In this document: in pieces, positions 35,646-44,621 of the stretch
Numbering within the stretch: position 1 is the stretch's first letter
Layout of the letters: each line of letters begins with the position of its first letter
Notes under the pieces: model-generated
What the model was told of the DNA's origin: nothing
Seen by the model: the letters and a program-made list of their open reading frames with translations, nothing else
The model's database searches: none
Made by a program: the position numbers and the translations under genes
From: Mycobacteriaceae bacterium
Lineage (GTDB): Bacteria > Actinomycetota > Actinomycetes > Mycobacteriales > Mycobacteriaceae
DNA length: 64,000 bases
Direction: 5' to 3'
Assembly (NCBI GenBank): GCA_019245755.1
Contig: JAFARC010000001.1
Location: forward strand, 34,932 to 98,931

Positions 35646-36938
35646 ATGGCCGTCGACGTCCTGCCGCCGGGTCCCCGACTCCCGGTCGCCGCTCAGACGG
35701 CCGCCTGGCTGATCCGCCCCTGGGACTTCATGGAGCGTTGCGCGGCCCGATACGGCGACACGTTCACCATGAGGCTGGCCGGTGAGTCGCCCTTTGTGAT
35801 GGTGTCGCATCCGGATGCGGTGAAAGATGTCTTCACTGGGCCGCCCGAGCTGCTGCACGCCGGGGAGGGAAATCGCATCCTGCTGCCGGTGGTGGGCGCG
35901 AACTCCGTTCTGCTTCTTGATGACGAGGTGCATCGGGAGCAGCGTCGACTACTCATGCCGCCGTTTCGCGGCAACCACCTGGCGTCCTATGCCGACACGA
36001 TGACCGCTGTTGCGCAAGCTGAAATCGCTCGCTGGCCACGCGGCAAGCCGGTGCGCCTGCACCCGCGAATGCAGGCGCTGACATTGGAGGTGATCCTGCG
36101 CGCAGTGTTTGGGCTCGGTGAGGGTAGGCGCCTTGAACAGCTGCGGGCAGAACTGGTGCGGATGCTGGCCACGGCCACCAGTGTCCGAGTGCTCGTGTTG
36201 GGTACCCTTGTGCCTCGGCGAATCGCGGCCGCAGGCGTGCGCAGGTTGCTTCGTGGCGTCGACCGGTTGCTTTACGCCGAAATCGATGAGCGACGCCGGG
36301 CCGATCATCTGAACGAGCGCGGCGACGTGCTGTCCATTCTTTTGCAGGCCCGGCACCAAGACGGCCGGCCGCTGACCGATGTCGAGGTGCGAGACGAGCT
36401 GGTGACCCTGCTATTGGGCGGCCACGATACGACCGCGACCGCACTCGCGTGGGCTGTGGAGCGGCTCGCCCGTCATCCTGACCACCAGGCCCGGCTCACA
36501 GACGAAATCCGCGCGGGCCAACAGCAATTCGTGGACGCCGTGGTCAAGGAGACGCTGCGGCTGCGGCCGGTGATCTCACTGGTCGGGCGGCGGCTAAAAG
36601 CGCCGATGACGATCGCCGGCTTCCCATTGCCGACCGGGGTGACGGTGGTGCCGTCGATCTACCTCATGCACCGGCGACCCGACATCTACCCCGACCCGGA
36701 GCGGTTCCGCCCCGAGCGCTTCCTCGAGCACCGAGCCGGCACCTACACCTGGATTCCGTTCGGTGGTGGCGTCCGCCGTTGCCTGGGCGCAGCATTCGCC
36801 GAATACGAGATGCGCATAGTGCTCAGCACGTTGTTCGTTAGCTGCAGGGTGCGGCCCACCAACAAGCGACCCGAGCCCGTGGGACGCCGCGGGATCACCC
36901 ACGTGCCCGGGCGCGGGGCCACGGTAGTGCTGGGATAA
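35646..36938 (+). CDS. Cytochrome P450
   Basis: 430 aa from ATG 35646 with GGAGG 9 bases upstream. I-helix LLGGHDTTATA has Gly-His in place of the common Ala-Gly, acid-alcohol pair D-T kept; ExxR is KETLRLRP; heme loop is FGGGVRRCLGAAFA with the axial Cys. A class I bacterial P450, resembling mycobacterial CYP135/CYP138-type enzymes, though I do not assign a number. Redox partner genes are not adjacent. Substrate unknown, likely lipid. Confidence 0.92.
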   Translation: MAVDVLPPGPRLPVAAQTAAWLIRPWDFMERCAARYGDTFTMRLAGESPFVMVSHPDAVKDVFTGPPELLHAGEGNRILLPVVGANSVLLLDDEVHREQRRLLMPPFRGNHLASYADTMTAVAQAEIARWPRGKPVRLHPRMQALTLEVILRAVFGLGEGRRLEQLRAELVRMLATATSVRVLVLGTLVPRRIAAAGVRRLLRGVDRLLYAEIDERRRADHLNERGDVLSILLQARHQDGRPLTDVEVRDELVTLLLGGHDTTATALAWAVERLARHPDHQARLTDEIRAGQQQFVDAVVKETLRLRPVISLVGRRLKAPMTIAGFPLPTGVTVVPSIYLMHRRPDIYPDPERFRPERFLEHRAGTYTWIPFGGGVRRCLGAAFAEYEMRIVLSTLFVSCRVRPTNKRPEPVGRRGITHVPGRGATVVLG

Positions 36939-37084
36939 GGCGGAAAGAAAGCAGTTGCGGGCTCGTGACGCCGGCGCCCCCCGGGTCGGCCAAATGTGTA
37001 AGGTGATGCTCCCGCCGTCATGTAATTCGGGGCGATGATCGATCTGCCGGCGCGGGGAAGTCGCCATTCGATGAGGAGCAGTCC

Positions 37085-37978
37085 TTGACCCTCAACACCA
37101 TCGCGCTCGAGCTGGTGCCGCCGAACGTGGAAGGCGGTCTGGAGCGGGCGGTAGAAGACGCAGGCAAAGTGGCGCAACTCTCCGCGCAATCCGGCATGGA
37201 CGGCCGGCTCCGGCACCTGATGATCCCCGGCATGATCGCCGAGGAGGATGACCGGCCTGTCGAGATGAAGCCGAAGCTCGATGTGCTCGAGTTCTGGTCA
37301 GCCGTCAAGCCGCAGTTGCCGCAAGTGAAGGGACTTTGCACCCAGGTCACCGCCTTCATGGACGAGCCGTCCCTGCGGCGGCGGCTGACCGAGCTGCTCG
37401 GCGCCGGGATCGAGGGCATCGTCTTCGTGGGCGTACCGCGCACCATGAACGACGGTGAGGGCTCCGGGGTCGCGCCGACCGACGCCCTGTCGATCTATCG
37501 GGAACTGGTGGCTAATCGTGGCGTCATCCTGATCCCCACCCGCGAGGGCGAGCAGGGCCGGTTCAGCTTCAAGTGCGATCAGGGTGCGACTTTCGGCTTG
37601 ACGCAGCTGCTGTACTCGGATGCCATTGTGGGATTTCTCAGCGAGTTTGCCAAGAACACCGATCACCGGCCCGAGATCCTGCTGTCATTCGGCTTCGTGC
37701 CAAAGGTCGAGAACCGGGTCGGTCTGATCAACTGGCTGATACAGGACCCGGGAAATGCCGCCGTCGCCGACGAGCAGGCGTTCGTCAAGAGACTGGCCGA
37801 CAGCGAGCCGGTTGAGAAGCGCCGCTTGACGGTCGACCTGTACAAGCGGGTGATCGACGGTGTCGCCGACCTCGGCTATCCGTTGAGCATCCATCTCGAG
37901 GCCACCTACGGCGTTTCGGCGGCGGCTTTCGAGACCTTCGCGGAGATGCTCGCCTACTGGTCGCCGGCGAAGCCCTGA
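37085..37978 (+). CDS. Non-canonical methylenetetrahydrofolate reductase-like protein
   Basis: 297 aa from TTG 37085, 6 bases after GAGGAG, the only start that fits the family. The sequence (TLNTIALELVPPN, RHLMIPGMIAEEDDRPVEMK, KPKLDVLEFW) resembles Rv2172c of M. tuberculosis, described as an MTHFR-like enzyme without the usual MetF traits. If so it makes 5-methyl-THF for methionine synthesis. Alone between the P450 and the MEDS locus. Confidence in resemblance is good, in reaction moderate. Confidence 0.7.
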   Translation: MTLNTIALELVPPNVEGGLERAVEDAGKVAQLSAQSGMDGRLRHLMIPGMIAEEDDRPVEMKPKLDVLEFWSAVKPQLPQVKGLCTQVTAFMDEPSLRRRLTELLGAGIEGIVFVGVPRTMNDGEGSGVAPTDALSIYRELVANRGVILIPTREGEQGRFSFKCDQGATFGLTQLLYSDAIVGFLSEFAKNTDHRPEILLSFGFVPKVENRVGLINWLIQDPGNAAVADEQAFVKRLADSEPVEKRRLTVDLYKRVIDGVADLGYPLSIHLEATYGVSAAAFETFAEMLAYWSPAKP

Positions 37979-38094
37979 ACGCGGCGACACAGCCATCTGG
38001 GTCTGCGGTCGATGTTGGCGTGCGCCTGGGCGTAGCCGGCACAGTCCACGCGCGCTCAACGCCGGCTGTCGGGCGAGCCTTTTGCGTCTGCGAC

Positions 38095-38119
38095 GTTTGA
38101 CAGCGCCGACAACGGGGAA
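38095..38119 (+). promoter_or_regulatory. SigF-like promoter of the MEDS locus
   Basis: GTTT (38095-38098), 15 bases, then GGGGAA (38114-38119). The -10 matches the SigF GGGTAT consensus at 4 of 6. It lies 41 bases before the micro-ORF. Weak on its own, stronger with the other four sites. Confidence 0.4.
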
Positions 38120-38159
38120 AATTCCGGCGTCAGCACTGGCGAACCAGGGAGGCATCGCC

Positions 38160-38273
38160 ATGCCCGACGACGCCGGCCATGTGATGGCGCTGCTGCCCGA
38201 CAGCGGCGCCGGCTTTCTGACCGGCGTTGACGACGTCGAGGGCCGCTCGGTCGGCTGGGACGTGCAACGATGA
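38160..38273 (+). CDS. 37-residue micro-ORF coupled to the MEDS gene
   Basis: ATG 38160 follows GGAGG by 6 bases and the ORF (MPDDAGHVMALLPDSGAG...) ends with a stop overlapping the MEDS-gene ATG (ATGA). A good RBS plus coupling suggests it is translated, perhaps as a leader that controls translation of the downstream gene. No similarity recognised. Confidence 0.45.
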   Translation: MPDDAGHVMALLPDSGAGFLTGVDDVEGRSVGWDVQR

Positions 38274-39208
38274 CCGGCTTGTCGCATCCGGCTCTGTTCT
38301 ACCGGTCGATGCGCGAGTACGCGGACGTTCTGGCGCGCTTCGTGATCGACGGGCTGACCGCCGCGCAGCCCGTTCTCGTCGCGGTGCCGTCGCGCAACCT
38401 GGCGACGCTGCGTGACACCCTCGGCGACGCGGCGACCGGGGTGACGATGGCCGACATGACCGAGGTCGGGCGCAATCCGGCCCGCATTCTCGGCGGGGTG
38501 CTGGGCGCGTTCGCCGACCGCCACCCGCAGCGACGCGTGCGCATCGTCGGCGAACCGGTGTGGGTCGGCCGCACGGGGGCCGAGTATCCCGCCTGTGTGC
38601 AGCACGAAGCATTGATCAACGCCGCCTTCGCCGGCCGGGCAGTGACCGTGGTGTGCCCGTACGACGCCAGCCGGCTTCCGGCCGGCGTCTTGGCCGACGC
38701 CCGCCGGACGCATCCCGAGCTGTGGTCGGACGGCGCGCGGGCGATCAGCACCGACTACGCGCCCGACGCCGCGTTGCAGCGTTACAACAGGCCGCTGTCC
38801 CGAAGCTCCACCGCGGTGACCTACACCGTCCGCAGCCTGACCGATCTGCAGCGCGCGCGCTCGTTCGCGGCCCGGTATGCGCAGTGGTCGGGCCTAGATG
38901 GGGACGGCGTCGCGGATCTAGCGCTGATCACCACCGAGTTGGCCACCAATAGCCTGCAACACGGCTGCGGGCCGTGTCGGCTGTCCTTCTGGCAGCGCGA
39001 CGACCACCTGATCTGTGAGGCACGCGACTCGGGGCGATTCGACGATCCCGTTGCCGGGCGGCGGCCGCTGCCCCCCGACGCCGCCCGGGGGCGGGGACTG
39101 TTCGTGGTCAACGCGCTCGCCGATCTGGTGCGCACCCACACCGGCCCGCGGGGCACGACCACTCACGCCTATCTTCGGGTGCGTTTCAGTCACCGCAACC
39201 TCTCCTGA
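38270..39208 (+). CDS. MEDS domain plus HATPase (anti-sigma factor RsbW-type) regulator
   Basis: 312 aa. The MEDS (methanogen/methylotroph DcmR sensory) domain fills about 1-170, with HPALFYRSMREYADVLARFV at its start. The C-terminal GHKL ATPase domain shows ELATNSLQHG (N-box), EARDSGRFDDP (G1) and GRGLFVVNALADL (G2), as in anti-sigma kinases of the RsbW family. Likely sequesters or phosphorylates a sigma/anti-anti-sigma partner; a STAS gene is convergent next door, so both could form a partner-switching module. Confidence 0.88.
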   Translation: MTGLSHPALFYRSMREYADVLARFVIDGLTAAQPVLVAVPSRNLATLRDTLGDAATGVTMADMTEVGRNPARILGGVLGAFADRHPQRRVRIVGEPVWVGRTGAEYPACVQHEALINAAFAGRAVTVVCPYDASRLPAGVLADARRTHPELWSDGARAISTDYAPDAALQRYNRPLSRSSTAVTYTVRSLTDLQRARSFAARYAQWSGLDGDGVADLALITTELATNSLQHGCGPCRLSFWQRDDHLICEARDSGRFDDPVAGRRPLPPDAARGRGLFVVNALADLVRTHTGPRGTTTHAYLRVRFSHRNLS

Positions 39209-39220
39209 CCACCCGGGTGG
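39209..39220. terminator. Palindrome directly after the MEDS gene
   Basis: CCACCCGGGTGG starts at the base after the stop. It can form a short stem and lies in the 139-bp gap between convergent MEDS and STAS genes. Only weak terminator evidence. Confidence 0.35.
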
Positions 39221-39347
39221 GCGGGCGCGCGTATCGGCGCACCGGCTTGCCGTCAGGGAGTAGGCGTCCCAACCGAGCGTGCCGACGGGGCGGCCCAAGC
39301 TGCGCTGCCCGCGCGGGCCGGCGGAGAAGGATCGGGCGGTAGTGGGT

Positions 39348-39776
39348 CTAGCAGGGCCATCCGGCGGTGAGCGGGTCGCCTCGACGGCCCGTGTTCTCGA
39401 ACCGTTGCAGCGCATCTGTGACCGAGGGTGCCGTGGGCAACACGTGGTCCGGGTCGCCGACGCGCAGCAACCTGGTCACCGCATGCCCGACCACCAACAC
39501 CCATTCCGCGCCAACACCCCGGCAATGCTCATCAAGGCCGAGCAATTGGCGCAACCCTTGCAGGCCAAGGAAATCGACGTACGTCATGTCAACGATCAGC
39601 GCGCGGCCGGGACCCAGGTAGCGGTGGACGTTCTCGTCGAGTTCCTCGGCGTTGGCGGCGTCGATCTCACCGCTGACCACCAGCACGCTTACGGAGCTGT
39701 CCGCGTGGGCCCGAATACGGGCACCCTGCGCGCGCCAAAGACTTTCGCTGAGCGCCTTTGCGATTGCGCGCACCAA
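39348..39776 (-). CDS. STAS-domain anti-sigma factor antagonist-like protein
   Basis: 142 aa. VLVVSGEIDAANAEEL and LIVDMTYVDFLGLQGLRQLL match STAS, but the phosphoacceptor DSSGL motif is FLGLQGL, so the Ser is missing. Its closest relative in the window is the STAS protein at 49757. It follows the FVDDP genes by 34 bases on the same strand, in an operon led by a SigF-like promoter. Without the Ser, activity may be controlled by other means or be constitutive. Confidence 0.85.
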   Translation of the reverse strand: MVRAIAKALSESLWRAQGARIRAHADSSVSVLVVSGEIDAANAEELDENVHRYLGPGRALIVDMTYVDFLGLQGLRQLLGLDEHCRGVGAEWVLVVGHAVTRLLRVGDPDHVLPTAPSVTDALQRFENTGRRGDPLTAGWPC

Positions 39777-39810
39777 GGGCGATGCGTGGAGGGGGCGCGG
39801 CTGACCGTGC

Positions 39811-40320
39811 TCAGACCGCGAGCAATCTTTCGAAGAAGTCGCGGTAGCGCTTCAGGGCGACACGGAGGTTCTCCGTCGACACCTCTTCGCCTCGAGCCCA
39901 CTGCTCTTCGAGCCGCGAGCGCGCTTCCGCGAAGCCAGCCGTGAGCCTGTCGACAAGATCTGCGACGAGGCCGTCGGCTTTCTGGACGCATTCTCTGGGA
40001 TCATCGACGAAGGCCGCCTGGACGTCGCCCCAGCGTGACCGCAGGCTCGAAAGCTCGTGCTCGGGGAAGAGTTCAGCGGCCGAAGTGCCGGTGCGCTCGT
40101 GCGCAGAGGGCCCGTCGGCCGACGGGCCGGCTGTCGTGGCTGCCTCGACGCTCTCTGTCGACGAGCCAGTGCGCTCGGTCGATGAGCCAGGCCGCTGGCT
40201 CGTGGACGGGGCATCGGTTCCTGGGCCGGCCGCAGTAGCTGCGTCGACGTTTTGGGCAGATGAGCCAGAGCGCTCCCTCGACTCAGTTGTCTCCGGCTGT
40301 TGTTGTTGTGGCGTTGTCAT
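39811..40320 (-). CDS. FVDDP-motif protein, soluble form
   Basis: 169 aa. The first 85 residues are Ser/Thr/Glu/Ala-rich and disordered-looking with near-repeats (GSSTERTGSSTES). The C-terminal 75 residues hold WGDVQAAFVDDPRECVQKAD and YRDFFERLLAV, shared with the neighbour at 40317. The two genes overlap by ATGA. Family without assigned function that I recall from actinobacteria; described here from sequence only. Confidence 0.75.
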   Translation of the reverse strand: MTTPQQQQPETTESRERSGSSAQNVDAATAAGPGTDAPSTSQRPGSSTERTGSSTESVEAATTAGPSADGPSAHERTGTSAAELFPEHELSSLRSRWGDVQAAFVDDPRECVQKADGLVADLVDRLTAGFAEARSRLEEQWARGEEVSTENLRVALKRYRDFFERLLAV

Positions 40321-40910
40321 GCGCGGGCCTCCTTCGGGTTGCCGTTATCTCTATGCCTCGCCAGGTCTTCGTTCGGCTCAAGCAATTCGTCGAAAAGCGC
40401 GCGGTAGTGCACGAACGCCTCGCGCTGAGCTTCCGTGCCGATGTTGGCTTTCTCCTGGGACAGGTAAATCATGTGCGCCGTTCGGTAGTTCTCCGCGACA
40501 TGGGGGTGATCGACAGAGATGTCGGACGCGCGTTGATCGAAGTCGTCGATGGGGTAACCGCGGTCGCGCATAACCTGTGCCACGAGCCTGTCCGCGTCGC
40601 CTACCGCGCTCGACGGATCGTCGACGAATGCGGTCTGCACTTGCCGCCAGGTCGCGGCGTACCTCTCTCGCGCCTCAGGCGACAGCGGGACGATCTCGAG
40701 TTTCTCCCGCTTGCGTTCGCGCGATGCGAGTTCCTTCTCCGCGGCCCGCTGTTCACCGAACCGATTTACGGTCCGCTCGTACTCCGGGCCGAACCGCTCC
40801 TTCAGCCGGTCCGTTCGTCTGCGGTTCGCCGAGCGGACAACAACAAAAGCCAAAGCCAACGCGACAAGTACGACGGCGGCTGCTATTAGGATCCATACCC
40901 AAACAGGCAT
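40317..40910 (-). CDS. FVDDP-motif protein, membrane-anchored form
   Basis: 197 aa. One N-terminal TM helix (about residues 5-25), then RANRRR-type basic stretch and a charged coiled-coil (about 35-75), and the shared domain: WRQVQTAFVDDPSSAVGDAD, later HYRALFDELLEPN. The two proteins could pair at the membrane through this domain. Preceded by a perfect SigF-like promoter; the operon continues to the soluble form and a STAS gene. Confidence 0.78.
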   Translation of the reverse strand: MPVWVWILIAAAVVLVALALAFVVVRSANRRRTDRLKERFGPEYERTVNRFGEQRAAEKELASRERKREKLEIVPLSPEARERYAATWRQVQTAFVDDPSSAVGDADRLVAQVMRDRGYPIDDFDQRASDISVDHPHVAENYRTAHMIYLSQEKANIGTEAQREAFVHYRALFDELLEPNEDLARHRDNGNPKEARA

Positions 40911-40949
40911 TCTTCGGACCTCCTCGTCCTCCGGGGACCTCCCTGAGGG

Positions 40950-40974
40950 ATACCCGAACGTTTTCTACGGAAAC
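40950..40974 (-). promoter_or_regulatory. SigF-like promoter of the FVDDP-STAS operon
   Basis: On the minus strand GTTT (40974-40971), 15 bases, GGGTAT (40955-40950): an exact match to the mycobacterial SigF pattern, about 40 bases before the start codon. Strongest of the five sites. Confidence 0.7.
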
Positions 40975-41092
40975 GACAATTGCGGGTTGCCACAACAAAC
41001 GTGCGCGGTGCCAGCTGCGCTCGGCGCACGAGCGCCGATCGTCAGGGTGTCCTCAGAACCTCTCAAGCCGAGGGCGAGGCACCACGAGTGGG

Positions 41093-41248
41093 TTAGAAGT
41101 AGTGGCGCCGTCCACCGACGGCGCGTCCCGTTGCTCCCAGAATCGCCAGAATGACGCCGATAACGAGCACAACGATGCCGATGGTCCACAGAATCGAGAT
41201 CTTGAGCAGAAAGCCGGCGATGAGCAGGATAATTCCCAGAATGATCAT
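41093..41248 (-). CDS. DUF6131-like small hydrophobic protein
   Basis: 51 aa from ATG 41248: MIILGIILLIAGFLLK, a second hydrophobic helix IGIVVLVIGVILAILG, and a basic GGRRHYF tail. This two-helix mini-protein is common in actinobacteria and linked to stress gene clusters. Too short for standard ORF calls, but codon pattern and end are typical. Confidence 0.75.
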   Translation of the reverse strand: MIILGIILLIAGFLLKISILWTIGIVVLVIGVILAILGATGRAVGGRRHYF

Positions 41249-41803
41249 GGCGATAAGCCCTTCTAGTCGCGTGCCAGTACGCGCCTTGAGATCGGACCGA
41301 TCGAGCGGTTGCTCGACGTTGAGATAATCAAACACCCTTAAGGCGGGTTTGGGTACACCCTCAGGGAGGTATTCGCCGGCACGGGAGTTGGTAACCGCAC
41401 TAGAGGAACATCGGCGAGGTAGGCGTTGAGCGGCACCCGGCAAATTGCTGGCAGCACAGCGCATTTGGGCCGTGCACCATCTGTCGCAGGTTGAGGCGCA
41501 ACAACGGCTGCCGGCCCGCGGTCGTGACGGGTGGGGCCCGGGAGGGGGAATTCTGCGGACCGATCGTGGTTGAGTGACGGCTTCGCGCATGTGGTCGTGG
41601 TCCACGCGGCAACAGCGACCGGCGCAGGCGCCGGTGTGTTGGGAGCAGCATTTTGCACTGCGAAGGCGACGAGCCGAATGACCGAAATTCGAGCCGGCAC
41701 GCCGCGCGCGTCGGTAGCTGCCCGCCGGCCTCGTCACGGATGCAGTGGTCCGCGGAAACGCCTCGGCCAGGTACATGTCGGAGCTTCCGCGGTGCGTCGG
41801 CCG
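41249..41803. other. 555-bp region without a clear gene
   Basis: Several overlapping open frames exist on both strands but none has motif, RBS and start in agreement. The part near 41,340-41,370 contains GGGT/ACCC half-palindromes. The promoter for the DUF6131 gene must lie here; I cannot place it. Confidence 0.4.
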
Positions 41804-42301
41804 TTAGCTGGTGGCTTCGCGGTTGGTATCCGGTGTCCGGGAATCTGTTTCGGAGGCCGCTTCGGTTCTCGGGGCCGTTTCGGAGCGTTGCGCCTCGGAC
41901 GCATCGGCGTCGACCGGCTCGCCCCCGCGGACGTCCTCCCGCTCGGCGGTCCTGGCCCGCGGATCGATGCGGTCGGCATGTTGCCATTGCTCGTCGAGTT
42001 GGTCGCGCGCCGTCGCGACATCGCGCTGATGTGAGGCAGCCCGGTCGTGCAGCCGTGCGGCTTCGGCGGCCTTGGCTTGTGCCTCGGCCTCGGCGGCGCG
42101 CGCCCTGGCGGCGGTTTCGTCGGCGAGCGCTTCCCGCCGATCGACCTTGGTGGTCTCTTCGCGGGCGCGTTCGCGGATCCGCTCCGCCTCCGCGCGGCGG
42201 CGCCGGCTGCGTGCCCTCCCGGCGATCAGGATCAGCGCGGCGATCACCAGTATCGCCACCACTGCCGCGACCACTATCCAGACGATGGTGCTGGTAGTCA
42301 T
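41804..42301 (-). CDS. TM-anchored coiled-coil protein
   Basis: 165 aa. One TM helix (about residues 7-27), then an Arg-rich stretch and a long Ala/Glu/Arg coiled coil (about 30-110), and an acidic disordered tail. Ala/Arg/Glu codon pattern is consistent throughout. No named family. Upstream gap holds a SigF-like site; it may be an envelope-stress scaffold. Confidence 0.72.
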   Translation of the reverse strand: MTTSTIVWIVVAAVVAILVIAALILIAGRARSRRRRAEAERIRERAREETTKVDRREALADETAARARAAEAEAQAKAAEAARLHDRAASHQRDVATARDQLDEQWQHADRIDPRARTAEREDVRGGEPVDADASEAQRSETAPRTEAASETDSRTPDTNREATS

Positions 42302-42329
42302 ACCGGCTCCTCTCCTGTCGGGGACTGGA

Positions 42330-42355
42330 TGCCCCTATGTGACGCAACCGAAACC
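42330..42355 (-). promoter_or_regulatory. Possible SigF-like promoter
   Basis: Minus strand GGTTT (42355-42351), 15 bases, GGGGCA (42335-42330), 29 bases before the coiled-coil gene. -35 perfect, -10 only partial. Confidence 0.4.
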
Positions 42356-42369
42356 CGTGAGCGCCGCGG

Positions 42370-44475
42370 TCAGGCCGGCACCGAGTCGGTCTCCCGGTCC
42401 CATGCGCGGTGCTGGGCGAGGGCCGATGCGAAGGCTTCAAAAAACTGGTCGGGCAGGGTGTCCTCGGCCGCGGTGGTCGACACGACGCCGTTGGCGGCAA
42501 CAACATCGGCATCGTCGGCGAGCTGCTCGGCCACGCCGGCCTTGCGCAACAGCTCAACGCCGGATCCGAACGCCCCCACCGGTTTGAGGTGTTTGTAGGC
42601 CTCGGTGACGAAATGCACCGCATATCCGTCGGTGGACAGTGTTCGAACCGAGTCCGGTCCGCACGGAACGACGACCGCGTCGTACAAGACCGACGCCATG
42701 GTGTTGATGGCCCGGTCGACCGGCAGCCCACCACCCTGGCCGCCGGACAGCGTGCCACCGGTGGGTCCCAACACCTCGACGACCGCACCACGTTGCTGCA
42801 TCGCGTCGGCCAGCCGTTCGACGCCGCGCACGTCGACGCCGGCGGCGGCCAACACCGCGATCTTGCGGGTGGCGATGCTGTCGGTGGCGGTGTTCAACTG
42901 CGACAGCGCCGGGGAGGCGGGCATCTTGTCATCGACGGTCTCTTCGGCCGGTTCGGGCAGACCCAGCTTTCCGGCGACCTGCGTCGCCAGCTCGTGGTCG
43001 ACACGGTTGAGCTGATCGACGACCCGCGACCGGATGTCGGGCACCTCGACCTTGCCCAATTCGAAGGCGAAAGCCGCGACGATGTGCTTTGCCTCCGGCG
43101 CCGACATGCTTTTCCAGAACATCCGGGCCTGGCTGTAGTAGTCCTGGAAGCTCTTGGCGCGTTGGCGCACCTTGTGGCCGTCGACCTTTTCGGTGTAGTG
43201 CCGGAACACGTCCTCGTCGGCCAATGCGGGGCAACCGCCACCGAGGGTGTTCTTGAAATAGCTCGATCTGCCCTGCGGGATGGCGTGTTGGCCGTAGCCG
43301 TCCTGCTGGTTGTTCCTGACGTCGGCCAGTGGCCGGTTCACCGGCAGCTGGGCGAAGTTCGGGCCGCCCAGCCTGATCAGCTGGGTGTCGAGGTAGGAGA
43401 AGTTACGAAACTGCAGCAGCGGATCGTTGGTGAAGTCGATGCCGGGCACCACGTTGGCGGTGTGGAACGCGACCTGCTCGGTTTCGGCGAAGAAATTGTC
43501 CGGGTTGCGGTTGAGCACCATCTTGCCCACCGGGCGGACCTCGACTTGTTCCTCCGGGATGATCTTCGTCGGATCCAGCAGGTCGAAGGGGAACGCGAAC
43601 TCGTCGCGCTCGGCCACCAGCTGGACACCGAGCTCCCACTCCGGGAAGTCGCCGGCTTCGATGGCGTCCCACAGGTCGCGGCGGTTGTAGTCGGGGTCCT
43701 TGCCGGCGATTTTCTGGCACTCATCCCACACCAGCGAGTGCACGCCGAGGCGCGGCTTCCAGTGGAACTTCACGAACGTGCCCTCGCCTTGCGCGTTGAC
43801 GAGGCGGAACGTGTGCACGCCGAAGCCCTGCATCATCCGATAGCTGCGCGGCAACGCCCGATCCGACATCAGCCACATGATCGTGTGCAAGGTCTCCGGC
43901 TGCAGCGAGACGAAATCCCAGAGCGTGTCGTGCGCGGAAGCCGCCTGCGGGATCTCGTTGTGCGGTTCGGGTTTGACCGCGTGAACGAAGTCGGGAAACT
44001 TGATGCCGTCCTGGATGAAGAACACCGGGAAGTTGTTCCCGACGAGGTCGTAGTTGCCCTGCTCGGTGTAGAACTTGGTGGCGAAGCCGCGCACATCGCG
44101 CACCGTGTCCGCCGAGCCGCGCGAACCCGCTACCGTGGAAAACCGCACGAACACCGGCGTCTGTTTGCCCGGCGTCGTCAGGAACTTCGCCACGGTGTAC
44201 TCGGAGAGCGAGTCGTCGTAGGGCTCGAAGTATCCGTAGGCGCCGGCGCCACGGGCATGCACCACCCGCTCCGGGATCCGTTCGTGGTCGAAGTGGGTGA
44301 TCTTCTCCCGGGCGTGAAAGTCCTCCAGCAGCGTCGGGCCGCGCTCACCCACGGTCAGCGCGTCGTCGGTGTGGTCCACCCGCACGCCCTGCTGGGTGGT
44401 CAGGTAGCCGGTTTCGCGATTGACCCGAGACTGGTCGAGCTGTTGTTGCTTGGAGTTCGGACCGCTGTCCGCCAT
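42370..44475 (-). CDS. katE: Large-subunit catalase (HPII type)
   Basis: 701 aa from ATG 44475 with GAGAGGA 8 bases upstream. Distal His in [13 protein letters not shown], Asn in [11 protein letters not shown], proximal heme Tyr in [16 protein letters not shown]. The extra C-terminal flavodoxin/GATase-like domain (about 545-690, [15 protein letters not shown]) is that of clade 2 catalases such as E. coli KatE. Detoxifies H2O2 in the cytosol, typical stationary-phase/general stress enzyme. A SigF-like promoter lies 36 bases upstream. Confidence 0.95.
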   Translation of the reverse strand: MADSGPNSKQQQLDQSRVNRETGYLTTQQGVRVDHTDDALTVGERGPTLLEDFHAREKITHFDHERIPERVVHARGAGAYGYFEPYDDSLSEYTVAKFLTTPGKQTPVFVRFSTVAGSRGSADTVRDVRGFATKFYTEQGNYDLVGNNFPVFFIQDGIKFPDFVHAVKPEPHNEIPQAASAHDTLWDFVSLQPETLHTIMWLMSDRALPRSYRMMQGFGVHTFRLVNAQGEGTFVKFHWKPRLGVHSLVWDECQKIAGKDPDYNRRDLWDAIEAGDFPEWELGVQLVAERDEFAFPFDLLDPTKIIPEEQVEVRPVGKMVLNRNPDNFFAETEQVAFHTANVVPGIDFTNDPLLQFRNFSYLDTQLIRLGGPNFAQLPVNRPLADVRNNQQDGYGQHAIPQGRSSYFKNTLGGGCPALADEDVFRHYTEKVDGHKVRQRAKSFQDYYSQARMFWKSMSAPEAKHIVAAFAFELGKVEVPDIRSRVVDQLNRVDHELATQVAGKLGLPEPAEETVDDKMPASPALSQLNTATDSIATRKIAVLAAAGVDVRGVERLADAMQQRGAVVEVLGPTGGTLSGGQGGGLPVDRAINTMASVLYDAVVVPCGPDSVRTLSTDGYAVHFVTEAYKHLKPVGAFGSGVELLRKAGVAEQLADDADVVAANGVVSTTAAEDTLPDQFFEAFASALAQHRAWDRETDSVPA

Positions 44476-44510
44476 TGGTATTTCCTCTCGCCGCACCGAC
44501 ATGTCGGCGG

Positions 44511-44535
44511 GTACCCAGGTGTGGCGACGACAAAC
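44511..44535 (-). promoter_or_regulatory. SigF-like promoter of katE
   Basis: Minus strand GTTT (44535-44532), 15 bases, GGGTAC (44516-44511). Predicted 5' UTR of about 28 bases containing the RBS. Confidence 0.65.
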
Positions 44536-44621
44536 GATGGCGTGGCGCCGGGTGGACTGGACGCCGACGGAACTGGGTACATCCGATTCAGACATAGAAG
44601 CCCACCGGCAGGAGGTGTGTG

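Noticed and set aside
41338..41776. Minus-strand ORFs upstream of the DUF6131 gene
   Set aside because: They include the small gene in a longer frame, but the extra part is compositionally unlike protein and lacks an RBS.
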